Below are positions 24,875-37,300 of a stretch of 64,000 nt of DNA, piece after piece. The notes beneath the pieces are model-generated. The model did no database searches and was not told the DNA's origin. It saw only the letters and a program-made list of their open reading frames with translations. Each line of letters begins with the position of its first letter. Positions within the stretch are counted from its first letter, which is position 1. This DNA is from Strigamia acuminata (taxonomy: Eukaryota > Arthropoda > Chilopoda > Geophilomorpha > Linotaeniidae): assembly GCA_949358305.1 (NCBI GenBank), contig OX442315.1, positions 26,066,427 to 26,130,426 on the forward strand. Direction: 5' to 3'. The translations under genes and the position numbers were made by a program.

Positions 24875-25437
24875 GGAAAAGACGAGAACAAGCGACAGCC
24901 ACGCCATGACGGTGACTGCCATCAGGCAGGGACGAACCACGGGGAAGGCAGTTTGGCTCAAAAACAAAGGCGCGATGGCGGAAACGATACTACGCAATGC
25001 GTCCCAAGGCCGAATCGCACGACCATCTACCTTTTTGTCTCGGCGGTTAAATAATTTTCGTGTAGCTAGTGTTTAATCGTGGAAAACTCGGCCACGGTTG
25101 GGCTTTACCTTTTAGTTCAGACAATTTCAACTGACCGGCACGGCGGCGCTACTGCATTCGCTAGGAAGGACATTTTGGAATGAAGTAGTGCTGCAGTGTT
25201 AACGGTCATCGACGACGAGTTTTGAACAAGACGGAGGCTGTTCTCGAAAGGTTTTAAGTCTAATTTGCATCTAGTTTCGCATCGAGATTACGTTAAAAGT
25301 ACTATGTAGGCGCTTAATGTGTATGTTGGGAAGAAAATAAGAGAAATTTACTTACCAGAATATAACAATTTTCAACACTTGAGGGCGTTGTTATTGTCAC
25401 AAGCCATAATGGCGCCTCGTGCCAAAACGGTTAACGT

Positions 25438-25453
25438 CTGCGCACTTGCGCAG
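25438..25453. promoter_or_regulatory. NRF-1/Ewg-like palindrome
   Basis: CTGCGCACTTGCGCAG is an inverted repeat of TGCGCA separated by two bases. It resembles the NRF-1 site, whose half-sites are normally closer together. It lies about 1.2 kb upstream of CTCF. Confidence 0.3.
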
Positions 25454-25621
25454 TCGTATATGATTGCATCAGGCGCAAGGAATCACGGGATCGTTGACGT
25501 AGACCCTACGCTTCCATTGTGCTACGTTTCCAAATGTAAATGGAGGATACTATCGGCGGAAATTTGAGAACTCGTTGTAAAATCGAATAAAATTTCAAAT
25601 TTCAAACTGAAATCATTTTTT

Positions 25622-28385
25622 TTCAAAAATATATTTATTGACATTATTAGAAACAGATATTAATTTCGTAATAGATTAATAGCGTATTCTCTTTGTCACG
25701 AGTCTTGACTACTGATTCGTAACCGGGTCAAAAGTTCACGGGAATTCGTGAGGAATTTGTAAATTCGTTTTAAACATCTGGCTTATCTTTAGTGTTGAAT
25801 TCTAAGCAATAGATGGCGCTAATGGTTTAATTCAATTTTTAAAAAACAAATAAAAATGTTTTTATTTTTTTATTTTTTTTAAAGTGTTTTTTTTTTTATC
25901 TTCTTCTGCTGTTTCATGTAACTGGAATTTTTCATAATTGATTTGGAAGCAAATGACACGTTTATTTATTTTTTAAATATTTTTATTGTATACTTGTGTT
26001 CAGGTTGTTTCCCTAATAAACAATTACTGTTATGCAACTTTAAATTGTAAATTACAATAAAAGCCAAAACAAAACAAAAAATAATTAAAAAAATCTAAGC
26101 AAATGAAATGAAGAGAAAAACAAAACCCGGTACCAAATATATATCTACAACAGATTTTAAAATGGCTACTGATGTAGTACAAGAGACATGTGTACAATTA
26201 TATACATTTTGTGATGTTTTACTACAACTCCTATTTTTTTTTCTTTTCTTTTCTTTTCTTTCCAATCAAATCCAATGCAATTCAATCGGTACAATATATA
26301 ATGTACCTTGTAAAATTAATTCCTTCCAAACCAAAAATCGACACATGATAAAACTACCGTCATGGGAATGCTTGAAATTCAAAGATTGCTATAACGTAAG
26401 TCCTGCAAACAATCTTTCAAACAATACCTTCTTTAATCGAAGGAAAACCAGAAACCAACCACTAACTAGCATTACAACATACTACAAGTATATTCACAAA
26501 TAATCAAAGCTTCAGAATAAGTTAGTCTCATTGTAAACTGGTCCACTTAACAAACACAATTCTAAAATACATTAACTTCAAAGTTGTCTACCGAGTTATT
26601 TGTAATAATAATAATAATTATTATAATTCTTTCTGCTTTTCAAACCTTGCATAGAATAGCAGTTTATCCAATGTTTCCTTTCTGTATATATGATCACAAA
26701 ATAGATATAGATTTTAATAGAGGAAGTGATCGAGAAAAGAAATCAAATTCATGCGTAAATTTTGAGAGGGAAGTATTTACACAATGCACATTTCATTTTC
26801 CTGAATTGTTTTTTGTCGACGATGAAATTTCGTGAAACATCACACTATTAATATTTCATATGTAAAAATAGACACAACTATTAGTGACAGTCATTATCAT
26901 TATGATGGAAAACTGAAAGGAAACAAACAAACAAAAAACCAGAACGTAATTTAAAACAAAACTTTAAACGCTTATAGCAACTGTTTGCACAGCTGTACAA
27001 TTTGATATGCTTTTGTAAGTGAAATTGATCAAAACAAAAAATTCACATTTTTATTCTCCCCTTTCGTACCTATAAACATAAAAGAAATCACATGTATTTA
27101 TGAAGATTGTGTAGTAAGCTATGTGTACATATATAGATATCAGATATAATGTCATCGTAAAAACTAGGATGACTTTGAAAACGTAACTATAACTTGTAAA
27201 GGCAACAGTTAATTTATATCGGATTCACATTTCTAGCGGTAGCGATAATTCATTACTAAACCTATCTATCACTTATCGCTATCGTCAGCTTTGAATCCCA
27301 ATTTACAGTGTTTATTGAACTGTGAACATTTGTGGCACAAATGGTCATGAAGAGAAAATGGCACAATGCAAAATTGTACTCCACAAACAAAACAAAAAAT
27401 ATAATTTACGGTCCGTTTCATTTCTAAAAAGTGGAGTGACCTAAAATTAATTCTAATATGAAATTAATGGAAATGGAATATAGGCGTGGAATTTATACAA
27501 GGAATGAGCAGAAGCAGCTAACTAGAGAACCTTCCATACTTGCTTAATATGATCTATTAACAAATATTTAGTGTTTATGTATTTTTGTTTTTCAAATAAC
27601 AAATTGTATCAATTTAGATGGTGACAATGAACAAAGAGAGCGAAAATTTTTACTAATCGATTTCTAATTTATTCTAAGCTATTAAACTTCACACTTCCAC
27701 TGTGACCACAATGGACCACAAGTCATTTATTAAATTGCTTTCACTTTTTGAAGTCATTAAGTAATTACTTTCCTTCAACTTTTGCAAAAAGTGAAGTAAA
27801 ACGATTAAATTACATGTTATTATAAAAATTATTAAGTGGAGATCAGGTGCAGGCTTTTTAAAATTAAAAACAAAAATTATAATCTAGGTACTAACTTTAA
27901 ACTTTAAACTTTTTTGTTTATTTTTATTTTTTTTTTTGCTTTATTTTTTTTTTTTTTAGATCACAGATGTAAACAGTTTAAAGATTAATACTGCATGTCA
28001 GAGAAATAAAAGATCTAAAAATTTTCTAATTAAAATTTTAGATTTAAAAAAAATAATAAAATTTGCAACGAATAATTAGGTCTAATTTTGCTTTCGAAAT
28101 TTGTGTCTAAACAAGCAGAAAAAAAAGGGAATTAATAACTTCAATAATATAAGAATGTTTACGATGGCTCTCAAAAGTTAATTGATAACTAATATCCATC
28201 TCTGATGTCCCACAATGGCTCAAACAACTTGTGCAAGAAGGAAATTTTGCATAAAATTTTTCCCATCTGCCGCTGCTGCTCGTGTATGCCGTGAGTGCAA
28301 AAGCCGCAGATTTTCTTCTCACGTTTCTTCATTTTTTTTAATTTTTTATTTTTTTGGGGGATTTTTTTTTCTTTGAAAGCTTCCT
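25622..28385 (-). other. Probable long 3' UTR and intergenic DNA
   Basis: No coding exon is seen. On the minus strand this lies directly downstream of the stop codon of the BCL11-like gene. Polyadenylation hexamers occur 36 nt after the stop (28345-28350) and repeatedly further left, the last ones near 25.98 kb. Much of 26.3-27.8 kb is less repetitive than neighbouring intergenic DNA, which fits a long 3' UTR, but this is not shown directly. Confidence 0.35.
25806..25821 (+). promoter_or_regulatory. Candidate CTCF site C, between CTCF and its upstream neighbour
   Basis: GCAATAGATGGCGCTA has the core AGATGGCGCTA. It lies on the opposite strand from sites A and B, about 0.95 kb away, so the motifs are divergently oriented across the upstream GC-rich region. 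Confidence 0.5.
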
Positions 28386-31300
28386 TTAACTATCTTGAGA
28401 GTTCTCTCCTACAGCTTCATCATCTTGCAAGAGTGCCTCTTCATCAATATTATCCTAAATTTGAAAAAAAAAAAAAATTAGTCAATAATTTTCACTTTTT
28501 AAAATTAAAATTAAAAAAAAATTGTATATTTTACCGCATCCTGGTCATTTTCTTCACCATTGCCATCTAGATGACCTTCTAAATTGTTAGTCTCGCTCAT
28601 CATTTCATCGTTATCTTTCTTTTCATTGTAATTTTTGAGCTCCTGAAACAGAAAATGAACATATATTAAACTGAACGGATACATAATTTAAAATCATCTC
28701 ACCTCTGTTGGTACTTCAAAAATAGCCACATGATGTACTCCTTGAACGTGAGACACCAGATCCCAACACTGAACAAATTTTTCTTTACACACAGCACACA
28801 AAAACGAAGCGGGTTCGCCTGCTGAAATCAATTTTTAAAAATACTTAAGTTAGATGGTCAACAAAACGATCAAAAATAAAATATCAACTAACAACAGCAA
28901 CAAAAAGTTAGTTTTTAGTCTCGTAACATTTCAGGCCGAAGTATTTACAACAACAATTCATTCATTGTGTATTATCAATACCGCTATATGTAAAATATAG
29001 ACTGAATCTTCGTGTTTACATTCTTGTAGAAAGAGTGAAACTGCCTTCATGCCACCTACCTGCCTTTTGAATGCTGTTGTTCTGATTTTGGCACTTACAC
29101 GCAAAGCGCAGCTTGCACTTGGTCTTCTTATGTTCCACCAACTTGTTTAAAGTGTTGAAAGTTTCTTTGCAATTTCCACAAATGAGAATGTCGCTGGAAT
29201 CTGTTCCACCTGCAAAAAATAAAAAAAATAAGCGGTTAATATTTCGATTCAATTACCGCCTAACATTTCAACTTTAAGCCAATATTCACTCTAAGAACTT
29301 TGAAAATTCATTGTGAGAATGAAAAAATAAATAAATTACTTGTCAAGTAGGGTAAATTTGACGGCTCTATGGAAGCAAAGGCCATTTATTTAATTTTTTT
29401 CCCTCCTTTTTTTTTCTGGCTAAGGTTTGAAATTTAATGAGTTAGTTCGTCAAAGTGAGTTCGCTTGGGAAAGCACTTACGGTGAGCTAATGAGCACAGA
29501 CATTCGTCCATACTGAATGTAAATCAATTAAAGTGTTAGTAACATCAATTTTAAAAATTCTGTTTAATATTTTAATCATACATTCAAATCTGTAAAATTT
29601 CTTAGAACATTTTCAAACAAGATGTCAAACGAGATGAGTCGAAACAAAAGTTCACTTTTCCTATCATCAAGCTTCAAATATGTCAGCGGCCGGTGCGCTT
29701 TTATACGCCAAGATGTGGCGCACCGACCGGAGACAGTCAATCATTTACAACGCGTTTTGAATTGCCTACCAAACGAACACAAGGTGGAAAAAAAGAAAGG
29801 AAGTGAGAAGGATCCTGTCATTCCACTAGACTCTTGTCGTCAAAATAAACGTCGTACATGATTTAAAAGCTCTATTCACCAACTGAAACTACAGTAGTAG
29901 CAGATACTGACAAGGCAATTGTTTTAGAAAATCCCACCCAACGTCAACGTGTCAAGTTTGTTTGCCTCAATCCATCTGATTAACCTATTTTGAATGCGAA
30001 ATGGCTTTAACAGAATCGCAAACGTTGAGCTGTGATCAGTGCCAGCAATACCAATAATGTTTTTCACTCAAATGAGTACGTTGACATTGACACCGATGGT
30101 TCAAATTGCAGTACATCCGGATAATGCCTCTTATTTATTCACTAATTGCTAATAGTAGACGAAATGACAAAATTTCCAAATGAAATAAACATGCCTCCAA
30201 ATGTAAACCAGATAAAATCAATCAAATTAGTAATAAAAAAACGGCAAAATGGAAAAAGTATCTCTTTTTTTAATGCAAAGAGTATTAAAAATCTCTTTGA
30301 TGCTCACGCAAGGTGCAGTTCTGTTTTAAAATAAATACTTTCATCCTGTTTACACATTAACGTATCTCTAAAGCTTAGCTCTTTTAAAATTAATGCAAAA
30401 AAATTATTTCCGTCAGCCAAGGACAATAGATACAGAAGATAAAGAATTGACTTTTTAAGATGTAGATTCCCCGCATCATAAATTAAAACAAAGAATTTAA
30501 AAATCTACCAAATATGACTGCATTTGAGGTAGATTTAATGTGCTTGCTCAGCTCTCAGCTTAAAAGCTGGATTTGCAGTATTTGCAATGGATTTGTACGT
30601 CCCAATTTCTGCAAACATGAAGATTTGTGCCAATCAGCCAAAGACAATCTCGGCTTATATGCACCTACTGTTTCTAATACGCAGCACGACGAAAGACTTT
30701 TACAGTTTAAACATACCTTAGGTAACAAATTAAAGGGCACAACCTGGATAGGTACATAAAAATTTGATTCAAGTTTTAAAAAAAGTGATAAATTAGAATG
30801 AAAGACCTATAAAATAAAGGATAGCTGAGAGGGGGTCATCTGACCTCCCGATGTTACGGATCAGGCCCTAATTGGATCCAGGCACTAATTGGAGAATTTG
30901 AAGTAACCAACAGAAGATGACAATAATATAAAATAGAAAAAAAAGAAAAAAAGATTCTAGGCCGATTCACGAAGCACAGGAACAGGTTTGGCCAAAATTA
31001 AATGAAATGAACAAAATTGAATTCGCAGAATTTGCATTAGTAATAGTTTAAATGAGAGTAAATAGGGCGATTAAAATAATTGAACAGCTGTTAGCGGCCG
31101 TAAACCTTCAGTAATTTGTTACTCCATTTGGAAGCAGAGTATAAAGAATTTTTCGTACCGACTAACTTATTAATGCAACTTTTGTTCAACTATGTGGGAA
31201 TGAATTTGAGGCAACTTGGAAATTGTGCTTCTAACACTTATACTATTCTACATTTGTTGCAGAAATTTTTAATTTAGCTTTCCACTAATTTATACAAAAG

Positions 31301-34300
31301 TTTGAATTAAATTCAGATTCACATATTGGAATGTGAAGTAAATGCAGATTCTTTGTTCGAATGTGAATGAAATTCAGATTTCCAATTCAAAAAATGTTTA
31401 GTGAATCCACTTATTTTTAGTTTCTGTTAATCATTATACGATTAATTGCTTCTTAAAAATGATTAATAACTGTAAACTAGAATTTCCAACATTGCATTTT
31501 CTTAATCTCTCAAAGAGGAACTTTTAATATCTACGGCACCACACTTAGTTGCCGTCGCATCATGTAATGTGACACATTAGTGAACCACACTAACCACAAA
31601 TATGCGATTCCATGAACCGTTAAAAGATTAAAATCCCAACATCAACAAACCGAATCGATTCTGATTCATGCATACGAATCGACAAAAAATACCGGAAAAT
31701 AAAAAAATAATAATTTTAAAAACAGAAATTTCAAATAGGGCCAACAGATGGCGACACTTGACCAAAAGCTTTTCAAGAATTTCAATCTCAGATAACTTAT
31801 CATTTCACCGAGGTCAAACAAAACTCGTGTAGATATATAAATATACAAATAATTTTTTTTTAAAAACTTACTACTGTTTACTGTGATCTGTGCACAAGGG
31901 ACAGGAGTGAGCTGTTTGTTGTTGCTATTTGGTTTTGGCGTCTTTCCTTTGGGTCTCTGTTGGCCACCCATTCCACCTATTCTTGCTCTTTTCATTGGGG
32001 GTGTCATCCGTTGTGGCCCCATACTGTAGCTGTAAAAATAAATGCAAATACGAATTAATTACGATTTTAATTTAGTATTCAGCAAATTGTCACATCAGCA
32101 AAAAAAATTGCATCAGTAAATTTCCTTTTAAATTGATGTCCGCATTTTATTCTGACACGACCGTAATGAAATTGCGCGTTGATTAATCTACACAAACGGC
32201 AAATTACAAATTTACTTAAAGATAATTACAATTTCTTCTTTCCTTCTTCTATTAATTTAATTCCTGATTTATAACCCACTTATAATTCGACATTACTTGT
32301 ACCTAAACATAAGCTCTCTAAATTATTGTGTCAATTTGATTTAATGAATAAATCGCAGCATAATTTCCACTTTTTTTCTGTCACCATAAACGTTAAAAAA
32401 AATTTCGTCAATTCACAAAACAATATTAATTCATTTCCCTTCCGTTTTCGAGACTTCTACTGCGACAATGAAGATTTATTACGTGACGTCGAAATTCTCT
32501 CGAGCATTCAACTCGAAAATGAATGAGAAAAAAGCTACAAAGCGAAAATTTGAAGCTCCTCATCACAGAATAATAATATCAGCAACATTAAAAAAAAAAA
32601 ATTCTAAATTGTTTTCTATTTTTAAAAGAGTACTTCGCCACAATCAGCTTTAAAAAATTCAAATTATTATTTCTCTCACAGTCCATTCAAAAGAAACCTA
32701 ACTTTAAAAAATTGCGCACCAGTATTTAGCTTTTTCCTTCCGAAATGAAATTACCGTAGATTTCAATTTTTAATAATAAAAAATAAAAATAAAAATTGAC
32801 ATTCTCATTAAAACTTTACGGATTTTAAATCAATGCAGAAAAAGGAAGAACATAAGCAGATTAGAACTCAAATTACTGGAAATTAATTTTGGATTGAAAA
32901 GGGAAATCACTTTCTTCATAAAACATAAGATAACACAGAAAACTTAATCCTCACTTTAATCCAATATCGAATTACAAACTTTGCATATTACACAAGAATT
33001 TCCAAACACGTGTACCACTGCACAAGTGCTTCATAAACTGCTCTCGTGAGCAATGTCACTAAAGAAAATTGCTTTTTCCTTCCGTGCGAGAGGTCACAAT
33101 AAAGGCATACGTAGACATAAGATAAAAATAAAGAAAGAAAAAAAAAACATTTCATACAAAAAGGAAATGGCCTGAATGCTTTATGATCTTTGACATAAAA
33201 CTCTTGAGAAGACGAACATGTATAAAATAAAACCCACCTATCACTACTCACTGTACACAGACGAGAGACGTTCCACAGTCTCGAGTTACTCATCACAATA
33301 AACCCATGTGGTCTACTTAGTGTCTTCTACTCTTTCATTCGAGTATTTATTCCTTGCCAAAAAGCATTCATCTTTTAGTTTCCCTTTAGTGCAAGATGTA
33401 TGCCTGATATTGCTGAGGTGCAAAACTACAAGTTACATTAGTATAAAATGTTACCTTAAAAAATTGCAGGAACGTGTGCAATTTTTTTTTATATAAAATA
33501 AAATAAAATAAAAAGCAATTCTAGAAAACTGCTGTAAAGTTGTGAAGGGCCAAGCTCTAATAGCCCTAATAAAAAAGATGTTAAATCGAGAGAATTCTGC
33601 GATTGGTCGTATCTAATCACGTGGTATGATTTGGTCACTTTTAGTATTTTGAAGAGAAATTGATTCTAAAAGCTTTTAATTTTACAGGTTTCGTATAAAT
33701 ATTGTTCACTCATTACTCTCAATGGCCACTGGGAATTGTAAGGCTGTAGATTTTAATATTTAAATTATGGTTTCATGCACTTGAATCAAATCTGTGTTTA
33801 CATCTCAAACTGCTTCACTTCATTGCTGCAGTTCAAGCTACAAAAATATCCGATTTAATTAATCTGATAAGGAAAACCCTCATATGGTGAAATTTCAATT
33901 AGTTCATAGCTACAAGTGCAAATTGGCATCAATAGTTTTGTTGGAAATCGTTCTGTTTTGCTGCTCTGTAATGACTTTTCCCTGTGTTTACAATCGACAT
34001 TTTGAAATATATCGGGCAATTAGTGTTTCTTCAGTAGTTTTATAGGTTTCGTTATTGCGCTACACAAACAAATAATATAAAAAGAAGTGCGGCTCATATT
34101 TATTTCGCAGCTACCTAAGAGTGAAAGTGACATTGTCGTGTGATTTGATATGGAGTTCACAATAAATTTCACTTTATGCTGTTATAAAGTGGTATTTTTT
34201 ATAAACTCGAAGATTTTGAATTTCAATCCCCCTTAAAAAGCACTTTCAAATGCATATACACTACAATCCCTCAAGACTGGACACGGGCAGAGCCAGACTA

Positions 34301-37300
34301 AAGTCCATCGGATTTAAGTACCCTTATATCAGTCTTATTCAGAGCAGTGTGCACCAATCCGAGCATGGCCAGACTTTAAGAAAATAATCAGTCTGGAGGG
34401 AGTCAAGTTATGCTTTCGGTTCCATCTGCATTGTTTGTACACAAATGTTCCTACTTTCAACAAGATCATTAAAAAGTTACTTAATTAGTTAATTATTATC
34501 ATTATTATTATTATCATTTTTGTTGTTTTTCTAAGTTGTTGAATTTTTTTGATGCCTGAAATTTCAGAAAGTGTAATCATAGTGTTTAATTCATGATAAA
34601 GTACACATTGTCTAGCTTGAATAGCAATTGTATAACATCAACAAATAAATGTTGTTATTTATGGCTTGTCCGGGAAAATTCACTACTTTAAAAAAAATTC
34701 TGCCAGTGGGAGCCCCCTAATATGGGCTTCCGGTCCCTGGCTAACCAGTACAATTTTTACTAACCACAGGTCAGCTCAGCACGTGTTTTGAAGCGATCCA
34801 AGAAAAAATTTCGTTTTATCTTCTTTTTCTCTCTAAGATCGCTAAATTTTAGTAAGTTTTTTAATCCCTTGTAATCTGAAGTATCGTGCAATACTTCAGA
34901 TTTTATTGTTAAAAAATTTAAAATAGAGCAACACTCTTGCTATTTGTGACAATTCTATTGGATAATCTTCGCTTCCCCAAACCTACTACCAGAGCACAGG
35001 ATCCTTGGTCCTACTAGGTAGTACAATGAAACATCACGATTTTTTCGCTAAATATATTCTGGCCACCGAGAACCGTCTGAAAGTCTCAGCATCTTAAGAC
35101 TCTGTTTTTTGATTCCGATGATTGGAATCTTGACCCCTCACTTTTCTCGGCCATCACTTGTAGATGAAGCCCTTTCACTGTGGATCTGTTTGCATCCAGA
35201 CATAACTTTCAGTTGAAACCTTATTTTATTTGACCGTCTTTTCCATATGCTTTAGCATCTAACAAGTATTTAGCATATAATTTTCAACACGTTCTCTTGT
35301 GGATTAACCCTGTTTGCCCGGCTCAATCTTGATTCGGAAGGTTCTGTAGACTCTGTAGGCTTTCAGTAACATTGCCTCTTCTACTTCAGTAGACCCTCAT
35401 CTAAAATCACATCCTATGATGCTGAATAAAGCCTGCAATAGCGGCATGGTGGGTATCTTCACCCAAATTCAAAACGACGAATTTTCAGGAGTTGTCAGAT
35501 TCACCAGTTATCATAGCTAGATGGATTAAAATGGGCATTTTTCTAATCCAGTTTTGATATTTCTGTTTTAAGACTCATTCCACTCGAGCTGCATCCATCA
35601 GTCTGCTGATTGGTCTACTGATAGTCTTTTTTTGGACCACGACAATAAATAAACCCATCAATTAAATATCAGTGAATTTGCTAACACTATTTTGAGTGGC
35701 TACGAAATGCAATAAATAACATCATTTATTTGTTAATGTTATACAATTGCAAATTTTATAAAGATATGACATAAATACTAATTGTATGAATAACAAATAA
35801 ATGAGGTTTTTGGAACCTCACCAGTTAAGATTGTATATTTGTTATTATCTAAAAAAAATTGATTGTTAAATATGTTTTTTCTCTTCAGCTGGAAACTAAA
35901 GTTTCTTTAAGAAAAAATTACCCTCATCCGTATTAATGTATCTTTATTGTATACGTTGCATAAATAAAGTATCTTTTGGAATAATTTATATCCTTAAATG
36001 AGTAACAAGTTTAATTAAACTAGTCTGATTATTTAAAAACTTGGACTGGTTAGCCGGAGACCGAAAGCCCATATCAGGGGGCTCCCCCTAGCGGAATTTT
36101 CTTTAAAATACTAAAATTTTCTAGACAAGCCATAAATAAAATTATTTATTTGTTATTCATACAATTAGTATTTTACGTCATGCAGTATCTTTGTAAAATT
36201 TGCAATTTTAGTACTATCATTGGGATTTTGGTGCCAGTCATTACTTTGGTGAGGTTTCAGTAAACCTAGAAACTTAAAGCGATATTGATTGAATGGCAAG
36301 GCGTACATTCTTAATTCTTTTTTGTTGTTTTGTTCAAATTTATTGGGAAAATACGTTCCCAAAATAATCACTAATTCTGTAATAAATCAGTTTTAAGAAA
36401 AATCACTTGATGTTTACTAACTTAGAGTAAAAATATAATCCTGGCTTTCCTGGAGCGCCAACTTCTCCCAAATCTGTAAAGCCATTGTGGGTTTGCCATA
36501 CGGGATATAAGCAGTTTATGTTTTTTACTACAGGAAATGTCGCGTCTTTAAATCCACATAAATAATGGCTGTTCAGCTAATTCTAACAATTCAGCACTTT
36601 TTCAAGAATACAGCCATGTCGGAAGCCTTACTTACCACATAAACGGGAAGTATTACCTAAAATGTGATTAAATATATATTCCAAGCAAATTTTAAAATTA
36701 AAAAAATTTAGTTAGCAACCTCAAAGTTATCACACTTAAGCTCATACTTTAAAAGAATAACATAACAGCAACCATCGTCGTCATAACAAATTATTTTACA
36801 TTTTTGAAACTTGTACTCTAATTAAATTTAAAAATTCCGAATAAAAACACAAAATCCCTCGTTAAAACACTATTAGAATAAAACATGCATCCCAAACAGA
36901 AAATAAATCACTAGGTGTATTCAATCTACTAGTACAAAAAAACAGCTTAAAGACAACAGTAAAAATAAAAATAAAAAGATCTTTTCACTAAATACACATT
37001 TGAATGACATGCGCAGTGCAATTCTTGCAGAAAAATAGAGGACAGAAAAGAGAACCAACTCCCACAAGCCTGATGTACACACATTTTCTAGCTCAGTATT
37101 TAAAAAAAAAAAGACTGCAATTACATTTAAACATTATTAAACAACGAAATCTTAAGTGTGTTTAAATCGAATTTCACAAAATAAGTGTCTTTAAATCGAA
37201 TTTCACAAAGTCCCGAATGGCCAGTGGACAGTCCGTGGAAAAATTGACAAAAAATAGCAACTTCGATCAATGATATCATTAAACAAGAACTAGGAATGTT

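Larger units (their letters stand above)
24284..25600. promoter_or_regulatory. CTCF upstream region with clustered motifs
   Basis: This stretch upstream of CTCF is richer in GC than its surroundings and holds no recognisable gene. Several GCCAT/ATGGC elements occur near 24685-24705 (AAAATGGC-type, resembling YY1/Pho sites). Two CTCF-type motifs lie at 24836-24874 and an NRF-1-like palindrome at 25438-25453. The CTCF transcription start is not visible but is most likely within the first kilobase. A 52-codon ATG frame on the plus strand (25409-25567, starting MAPRAKTVNV) is followed by AATAAA 19 nt later; I do not regard it as established. Confidence 0.55.

Noticed and set aside
24707-25054. 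Open frames on both strands upstream of CTCF
   Set aside because: No recognisable protein; the region is better explained as a GC-rich promoter with CTCF-type and YY1-type motifs.
25140-25152. CTCF-like GGCGGCGCTA core (also near 43440)
   Set aside because: Only the core matches; the upstream half of the consensus is absent.
36629-36660. Candidate 21-nt minus-strand microexon between ACATTTTAG and GTAAGTAAGG
   Set aside because: In the phase required by the BCL11-like gene it introduces an immediate stop (AGG TAA) and its pyrimidine tract is poor. A poison exon is conceivable but unsupported.
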